Below, one piece after another: positions 15,468 through 20,162 of a stretch of 20,162 bases of DNA (the first letter of the stretch is position 1; each line of letters starts with the position of its first letter). The DNA is from an uncultured Planctomycetales bacterium (GTDB lineage: Bacteria > Planctomycetota > Planctomycetia > Pirellulales > Thermoguttaceae): positions 1 through 20,162 of the forward strand of contig CALARR010000301.1 of assembly GCA_937889015.1 (NCBI GenBank). The letters run 5' to 3'. Both the position numbers and the translations under genes were made by a program. Below the pieces are notes generated by a model. It searched no databases and was not told the origin of the DNA. It saw only the letters and a program-made list of their open reading frames with translations.

Positions 15468-16523
15468 ATGTCCACCACCCAGACTCAACAGGCCGTGGTC
15501 TATTATGGACCGCAAGATGTCCGCTGCGAGCGCGTTCCCCTGCCCGAATGCACCGAGGACGAAATCCGCGTGCGCGTGGATGCCTGCGCCGTGTGCGGAT
15601 CGGATCTGAAGGCCTTTCGCAGCGGCAATCCGCGGATTCGGGCCCCGATGGTCATGGGACACGAGTTCACGGGGCGCGTGGAGCACATTGGCCGCCGGGT
15701 CTCGGGCTTCGCCCTGGGGCAGCGCGTGGTGATGGCGACGTCGGTGTCCTGCGGCCGGTGCCTGTACTGCCGGCGCGGCTGGCGCAACCTGTGCGTGGAG
15801 TTGGCGCCGATGGGCTTTTCGTATCCGGGCGGCATGGCCCAATGGGTGACGATCCCGCGCCAGGCCCTGCAGGAAGGGCACGTGATCGGCGTGCCGGAGG
15901 GCGTTCCGGCCGAGCAGGCGGCCCTGGCCGAGCCGATCAGTTGCGCCGTCAATTCGGCCGAGAACAGCAATATCCAGCCCGGCGACGTGGTGGCCGTGCT
16001 GGGCGCGGGGCCGATGGGGATCCTCAACGCCTGCGTGGCGCGGCAGTGCGGTGCGGCCAAGGTCTTGCTGTCGGAGATCAACCCGTCGCGCCTGGCCCAG
16101 GCGGCCGAGTTCGGCTTTGATCGGCTGATCAACCCGGCGGAAGAGGACCTGCGGCAGGCGGTTCTGGCCGAGACCGAGGGTTACGGGGCGGACGTGGCGA
16201 TTGTGGCGGCCCCGGCCGCCGCGCCGCAGGAAGTGGCGCTGAACCTGGTGCGGCGGCGCGGGACGGTATGCCTGTTCGCTTCCTTGCCGGTGGGGCGCTG
16301 CAACTTGTCGATCGACGCTCGTGTGCTACACTACGGCGAGTTGCGCGTGGTGGGCAGCAGCGATTCATCGCCCGAGCACGTGCGGCGCGCGGTGGAGATG
16401 CTGGCCAGCGGCCGCTTGCCGGCCGCGAAACTGGTGACGCACTGCCTGCCGTTGGACCGCATCCAAGAGGCTTTTGGCCTGATGGAAAGCGGCCAGGCGC
16501 TGCGCGTGGTGCTCCATCCCTGA
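15468..16523 (+). CDS. Zinc-dependent medium-chain alcohol/polyol dehydrogenase
   Basis: Predicted 351-residue MDR-family enzyme that oxidises a sugar alcohol or secondary alcohol with NAD(P). Catalytic zinc ligands are visible as C43 (CAVCGSD), H65 and E66 (GHEFTG). The structural zinc site is complete at C95, C98, C101 and C109. The Rossmann motif is VLGAGPMGI in the middle third, followed by LSEINPSR, where the Glu after the second strand favours NAD. Resemblance is to sorbitol/threonine dehydrogenase-like members. The ATG at 15468 has AGGA nine bases upstream; a TTG at 15438 would overlap the aldolase stop. It lies 26 bp after the aldolase and 29 bp before the second SDR, so it is almost surely co-transcribed. 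Substrate is not assignable. Confidence 0.92.
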   Translation: MSTTQTQQAVVYYGPQDVRCERVPLPECTEDEIRVRVDACAVCGSDLKAFRSGNPRIRAPMVMGHEFTGRVEHIGRRVSGFALGQRVVMATSVSCGRCLYCRRGWRNLCVELAPMGFSYPGGMAQWVTIPRQALQEGHVIGVPEGVPAEQAALAEPISCAVNSAENSNIQPGDVVAVLGAGPMGILNACVARQCGAAKVLLSEINPSRLAQAAEFGFDRLINPAEEDLRQAVLAETEGYGADVAIVAAPAAAPQEVALNLVRRRGTVCLFASLPVGRCNLSIDARVLHYGELRVVGSSDSSPEHVRRAVEMLASGRLPAAKLVTHCLPLDRIQEAFGLMESGQALRVVLHP

Positions 16524-16552
16524 GGGCCGATGCAGGAAACAAAGGACGGACC

Positions 16553-17314
16553 ATGGATTTGCAGCTTGCGGACAAGGTGGCACTGGTGACGGGCGGGTCG
16601 CGGGGGATTGGCGCGGCGATCTGCCGCGCGCTGGCCGCCGAAGGGGCGCGCGTAGCCATCAACTACGCACAGAGCGCCGAGCGGGCCCAGGCCCTGGCCG
16701 GTGAACTCACCGAGAGACACGGTGTGCAGGCCGTGGCGCTGCGTGCGGACATGGCGTGCCAGGCCGACATTCCGGCCCTGTTCGACAGCGTGCAGCAGGC
16801 CCTGGGGCCGATCGACGTGCTGGTGAACAACGCGGCCTATTGCCCGTCGGGTCCGATTGAATCGTACACGGCCGAGGAGTGGGAGAAGACCTTCCGCGTG
16901 AACGTGACGGCGGCCTTCGTCTGCAGCCAGGAGCACATCCGCCGGCTGCGTGCGCGGGGCGCGCGGGGCAAGATCGTGAACATCGTTTCGCAAGCGGCGT
17001 TCCTGGGTTCCACGTCGGGCCATCTGCCCTACGATGCGAGCAAGGGGGCCCTGGTCTCTATGACGCGCTCCATCGCGCGCGAGGTGGGGCGCGAAGGCAT
17101 CAATGTCAACGCGGTGGCCCCGGGGTTGGTTCGCACCGAGATGGTGGCCAACGTCCTGGCGAAGAAGATGGACTTCTACCTCTCGCGCATTCCGCTGGGG
17201 CGGATCGCCGAGCCGGAAGACGTGGCCCACGCCGTGTGCTTTCTGGCCTCGGACGTGTCGAGCTACATGACGGGCACGACGATGGACCTGACCGGCGGCC
17301 TGTTGATGCGGTAA
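16553..17314 (+). CDS. Short-chain dehydrogenase/reductase (second SDR)
   Basis: Predicted 253-residue FabG-like SDR. It has TGGSRGIGAAI near residues 14-24, NYAQSAERA after the second strand (no acidic residue there, which suggests NADP(H)), NNAAY, a Ser in NIVSQAA, catalytic Y160 and K164 (YDASK), and the closing YMTGTTMDLTGG. It differs from the first SDR in cofactor signature, so the two may run opposite redox steps. The ATG at 16553 follows a good AAAGGACGG site; a longer frame from 16268 is an out-of-frame overlap with the dehydrogenase. Only 4 bp separate it from the kinase. Role in the same sugar pathway is inferred from position. Confidence 0.9.
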   Translation: MDLQLADKVALVTGGSRGIGAAICRALAAEGARVAINYAQSAERAQALAGELTERHGVQAVALRADMACQADIPALFDSVQQALGPIDVLVNNAAYCPSGPIESYTAEEWEKTFRVNVTAAFVCSQEHIRRLRARGARGKIVNIVSQAAFLGSTSGHLPYDASKGALVSMTRSIAREVGREGINVNAVAPGLVRTEMVANVLAKKMDFYLSRIPLGRIAEPEDVAHAVCFLASDVSSYMTGTTMDLTGGLLMR

Positions 17315-17318
17315 CACC

Positions 17319-18821
17319 ATGAGCCAATACCTGCTGGGCATCGACAACGGGAGCACGGTCTCCAAGGCGGCCCTCTTCGACGACGAGGGGCGCGAGTTGG
17401 CCGTGGCCGGGCGCAAGGTGCACTCGGTCGAGGCCGCGCCCGGCTGGTCGGAACGCAACGCGGAGGAGGTGTGGCGCGACACGGCCGCGGCCGTGCGCGA
17501 GGTGCTCGACCGGGCCGGCGTGGATCCGGGCCGGATCGCCGCCGTGGCCTGCACTGGATACGGCAACGGGCTGCACCTGCTGGACGCGGCTGGCCGGCCG
17601 GTGCGGATGGCGATCAACTCGATGGACTGGCGCGCCCGGCCGTATGTCGAGCGTTGGCAGGCCGAGGGGATCGGCGAAGCGGTGCGCGCGCAGACGGCCC
17701 AATCGCTGTGGCCGGGCCAGCCCAACGCCTTGTTGGCCTGGCTGCGCGACCACGAGCCGGAGGTCTTAGGTCGGGCCGCCTGGGTGGTGGCGTGCAAGGA
17801 CTATACGCGGTTTCGCCTTTGCGGTCGGATCCAGGCTGAGTTGACCGACATGTCGGCCACGAGCCTGATGGACGTGGTCGCGGCCCGGTACGACGACCGC
17901 GTGCTGCAGGCGTTTGGCCTGGCCGAGATGCGGCGATTGCTTCCGCCGTTGGTGCCCACGGCCGAGATTTGCGGTACGGTGACCGCGGAAGCGGCGGCGG
18001 AAACCGGCCTGCGGCCCGGCACACCGGTGGCCGCCGGCATGTTCGACATCGACGCCTGCGCGCTGGCCTCGGGCATCACGGACGAAGGCCCCATGTCCCT
18101 GGTGGCTGGCACCTGGGGCAACAACCAGTACATCGCGCGGCAACCGCTGATCGATGCGGGGCTGTTCATGACCTCGTGCTTCAGCATGCCGGGCTGGTAC
18201 CTGATGCTGGAAGGCAGCCCGACCTCGGCCAGCAACCTGGACTGGTTTGTGCGGGAGTTTGTGGCCGACGCGGCGGCCGGCGCGCAGCGCTCGCCGCTGG
18301 AGTGGTGCGGCGAGATGGCGGCATCGGTGGCGTGCGACGAGGCCGGGCCGATTTTCCTGCCGTTTCTTTACGGTTCCAACGCCCAGCCACGCGCACGCGG
18401 CTGCCTGGTGGGGTTGGAAGGCCGGCACACACGCGCCCACGCGACGCGCGCCGTGTACGAGGGGATCGTGTTCGCGCACCAGACGCACTTGCGGCGCCTG
18501 CTGCAGTTCCGCGCGGCGCCGACGGCGATCCGTTTCACGGGCGGGGCGGCGCGGAGCGCGTTCTGGGTGCAGATGTTCGCCGACGCCTTCCAGATTCCGA
18601 TGGAGATTCCGGCGGGCAGCGAGTTGGGCGCGCTAGGCGCGGCGATTGCCGCGGCCGTGGCCTGCGGACGATATGTCGGCTTTCCGCAGGCGGTGGCGGC
18701 CATGACCCGGCTGGCGCGGCGCTACGAGCCCGACCCGACCCTGGCCGGTCTGTATGCGGCGAAGTACGAGCGTTACCAGCGCGTGGTGCAGTCGCTAGGG
18801 GCGGTTTGGGACAGTTTTTAG
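17319..18821 (+). CDS. FGGY-family carbohydrate kinase, L-xylulokinase (LyxK)-like
   Basis: Predicted 500-residue cytoplasmic kinase that phosphorylates a ketose or polyol. The N-terminal FGGY domain opens with LGIDNGSTVSKAALFDDEGR and includes PGWSERNAEEVW. The C-terminal domain carries RFTGGAARSAFWVQMFADAF. Several stretches recall E. coli LyxK (L-xylulose kinase): LWPGQPNALLAWLRDHEPE, AEICGTVTAEAAAETGL, GTPVAAGMFDIDACALASGI and EGSPTSASNLDWFVREF. The likely catalytic base is D243. The start is 4 bp after the SDR stop with no strong ribosome-binding site, so translational coupling is likely. Its stop codon (18819-18821) and last codons lie in the left end of repeat copy B, so the C-terminus may have been set by repeat insertion. 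The LyxK-like call is fair; the substrate is open. Confidence 0.88.
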   Translation: MSQYLLGIDNGSTVSKAALFDDEGRELAVAGRKVHSVEAAPGWSERNAEEVWRDTAAAVREVLDRAGVDPGRIAAVACTGYGNGLHLLDAAGRPVRMAINSMDWRARPYVERWQAEGIGEAVRAQTAQSLWPGQPNALLAWLRDHEPEVLGRAAWVVACKDYTRFRLCGRIQAELTDMSATSLMDVVAARYDDRVLQAFGLAEMRRLLPPLVPTAEICGTVTAEAAAETGLRPGTPVAAGMFDIDACALASGITDEGPMSLVAGTWGNNQYIARQPLIDAGLFMTSCFSMPGWYLMLEGSPTSASNLDWFVREFVADAAAGAQRSPLEWCGEMAASVACDEAGPIFLPFLYGSNAQPRARGCLVGLEGRHTRAHATRAVYEGIVFAHQTHLRRLLQFRAAPTAIRFTGGAARSAFWVQMFADAFQIPMEIPAGSELGALGAAIAAAVACGRYVGFPQAVAAMTRLARRYEPDPTLAGLYAAKYERYQRVVQSLGAVWDSF

Positions 18822-18888
18822 GAGCCGGTCCCAGATCCTGTCGGCAGTTCCGTGCGGCTGGGCCGCCCGAATTGGCTGGGGCGGTTCT
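18814..18888 (+). repeat. Dispersed ~75-bp repeat, copy B
   Basis: It starts in the last codons of the kinase (GTTTTTAGGAGCCGGTCCCA) and ends with GGTTCT at 18883-18888. It is the same length as copy C and starts 81 bp before it. The shared CCGGTCCCAG...CTGGGCCG blocks could pair into a loose stem with a large loop. Confidence 0.8.
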
Positions 18889-18894
18889 CGGATC

Positions 18895-18969
18895 GGTTCT
18901 AAGAGCCGGTCCCAGATCCTTTCGGCAGTTCAGTCTTGCTGGGCCGCCCGACGTGGCGGGGATGGTTCT
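18895..18969 (+). repeat. Dispersed ~75-bp repeat, copy C (tandem with B)
   Basis: It runs from GGTTCTAAGAGCCGGTCCCA to GGTTCT at 18964-18969. The stop codon of the minus-strand gene (18930-18932) and the codons for its last dozen residues (PSPPRRAAQQD) lie inside this copy. At 18975 a partial third start, GGTTCCAAGCCGG, keeps the ~80-bp period into the coding sequence. Confidence 0.8.
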
Positions 18970-20162
18970 GACATAGGTTCCAAGCCGGCCGGCTGGAGCA
19001 GCACCACGGCCGGGGCCAGGGGTGCGATTTCCAGTTCGTACCAGCCGTCTTGCGACTTGAGCTTCGCTTGCGAGAGGGCCTCTTCCGCGCTGCATGCGAC
19101 TTGCAGGTCGGTGATCTGCAGACGGAGCTTCTTGGCGTATTCATCGCGGTTCAACAGCAGCAGGGCGTGGTGCGTGGGATAGGACCGCCGCGACAGGAGC
19201 ACGTTGGGCACGAGTTGCCCCTGTTCGTCGCGAATCTCGGCGGCTCGCCATGGGGAGCGCACTTGGTCGGCGCCGCGCGTGACGGCCGCGTCGACCAGGA
19301 TCGCCGCCAGGAGTTTGGCCAGCGGATAGCCGGCCAGATCGGCGCCCGAGGCGTAGACCAAGCCTTGCCCCAACCGCCGGCGCACGACCACCGGCTTGCC
19401 GGCGGCGGTGCGGAAGAGGACCTGGCCCTGCTTGGCGGAAACGGCGCGCAGATCCGCGATACGCTCGATCGTACCTGAAATAGCGGCCACGACGGATTTG
19501 GCCGGGAGATCGACCTTGCTGTTCTGCTCGCCCTGCCACGCGGCGAAGGTCACGCCGAGGCGTTGGGCCGTATCGAGCGCGCGGCCGTAGAGGTCTTCGG
19601 CCAGCGGTTCCTCGCCCAGAATCAGCGTTCCGCCCTGGTTGACGAAGCGTTCCAGACGCGTGCCCATCTCGGGCTCGGTGACGCGGACGCCGGCGGCGAT
19701 CAGCACGTCGAAATCGTCCAGGCCGTTGTCCCGCAGGGCGTGATCCGAGGGCACCACGGCCGCGTTCCAGTGGCCGTAGCGGAGGGCGGCGTGATATTGG
19801 GCCGTCTTGTCGCGCGCGCTGGGCTCGACCTGCCAGCGCCGAGCCTGAGGCCAACTGTAGAGCAGCCCCACGCGCGGCGTCGGCCCCCAGGGTTTGGGCA
19901 AGATGCGGTCGGCCAGCGGTTGCACCTCCCGGGCGAAATCCAGAATCCCGCGCAGGGCCTCGGTGCGTCGCGCCAGGGGAATCAGCGAGCTGTAGGGATA
20001 CTTGTCGGCCTCGGTGATGATCGCCTCGCGTCCCTTCCACCAGGTCCAACCACGCCGCGACCAGGCAAAGACGGTCAACCCGTCCAGTCCGGCCGCGACA
20101 TGCTCCCACAGGCGATTGCGCGTGTCGAGGGCCGTCTGGCCGCGGAGATAGGTTTCGTTGTC
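18930..20162 (-). CDS. GH42-like beta-galactosidase-type protein, C-terminal part (5' end outside window)
   Basis: The frame is open from the window edge to the TGA at 18930-18932, giving 410 residues of a longer protein. The first ~90 residues (LWEHVAAGLDGLTVFAWSRR, then KYPYSSLIPLARRTEALRGI) look like the last helices of a GH42/GH-A (beta/alpha)8 barrel. Then comes a GATase-like trimerisation domain typical of GH42 (RVGLLYSWPQARRW, FDVLIAAGVRVTEPEMGTRL, FVNQGGTLILGEEPL, GQGLVYASGADLAGYPLAKL), and finally a small beta-domain (HHALLLLNRDEYAKKLRL, APAVVLLQPAGLEP). Catalytic glutamates would lie upstream, outside the window, so activity cannot be judged. It converges on the kinase gene, and its extreme C-terminus is encoded by repeat copy C. 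A related GH-A or DUF family with the same layout is possible. Confidence 0.7.
   Translation of the reverse strand, partial: DNETYLRGQTALDTRNRLWEHVAAGLDGLTVFAWSRRGWTWWKGREAIITEADKYPYSSLIPLARRTEALRGILDFAREVQPLADRILPKPWGPTPRVGLLYSWPQARRWQVEPSARDKTAQYHAALRYGHWNAAVVPSDHALRDNGLDDFDVLIAAGVRVTEPEMGTRLERFVNQGGTLILGEEPLAEDLYGRALDTAQRLGVTFAAWQGEQNSKVDLPAKSVVAAISGTIERIADLRAVSAKQGQVLFRTAAGKPVVVRRRLGQGLVYASGADLAGYPLAKLLAAILVDAAVTRGADQVRSPWRAAEIRDEQGQLVPNVLLSRRSYPTHHALLLLNRDEYAKKLRLQITDLQVACSAEEALSQAKLKSQDGWYELEIAPLAPAVVLLQPAGLEPMSEPSPPRRAAQQD

Noticed and set aside
16268..16552. Upstream extension of the second SDR
   Set aside because: It overlaps the zinc dehydrogenase out of frame; the ATG at 16553 has a strong AAAGGACGG site and begins at the usual SDR N-terminus.
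18814..18969. CRISPR array
   Set aside because: The ~80-bp units are too long, too divergent and only two to three in number; there are no spacers of constant size between short repeats.

Overview
The window is high-GC DNA, most likely from a Planctomycetota bacterium or a close PVC relative. This is inferred from the gene mix (secreted FAD-dependent oxidoreductases, a secreted pyruvyl-transferase-like domain, a Tat-exported oligogalacturonate-lyase-like protein, many secreted glycosidases) and from intergenic spacers packed with dispersed palindromic repeats. No rRNA, tRNA, CRISPR array or complete mobile element is visible. The content is accessory carbohydrate catabolism.

Layout. Positions 1-308 are a repeat-rich spacer. 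A secreted GH36 alpha-galactosidase follows on + (309-2540). It converges on a Tat-exported oligogalacturonate-lyase-like beta-propeller on - (2741-4012). Positions 4013-4801 hold no intact gene. They contain a transposase C-terminal remnant, a GTGGGCA-type hairpin, one copy of a ~75-80 bp dispersed repeat (copy A) and a near-consensus sigma-70 promoter. From that promoter a 14-kb run of ten + strand genes begins: DeoR-family regulator, secreted SMP-30-like propeller, SDR, two tandem paralogous secreted FAD oxidoreductases, a secreted GH63-like/polysaccharide-pyruvyl-transferase fusion, a DeoC-type aldolase, a zinc alcohol dehydrogenase, a second SDR and a LyxK-like FGGY kinase. Most gaps are 4-80 bp. 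The exception is a 179-bp spacer before the first FAD gene, which holds a large nested palindrome. The run ends at two tandem copies (B, C) of the dispersed repeat. These copies also contain the stop codon of a converging GH42-like gene on -, whose 5' end lies outside the window.

How the genes may work together (inference). GH36, the lyase-like protein, the GH42-like protein and the GH63-like domain would release or trim sugars outside the cytoplasm. The SMP-30-like protein and the FAD enzymes, all with export signals, could oxidise or lactonise them there. In the cytoplasm the zinc dehydrogenase and SDRs would interconvert alcohol and keto forms, the FGGY kinase would phosphorylate the resulting ketose, and the DeoC-type aldolase would cleave the sugar phosphate. 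The DeoR-type regulator would sense a sugar phosphate and control the run from its own promoter. The real substrate cannot be read from sequence; no transporter is in the window.

The points most worth a second look are the glycosidase/pyruvyl-transferase fusion, the composition of the FAD/SDR/DeoC/kinase cassette, and the repeat families that sit at gene ends and, in one case, possibly inside a signal peptide.
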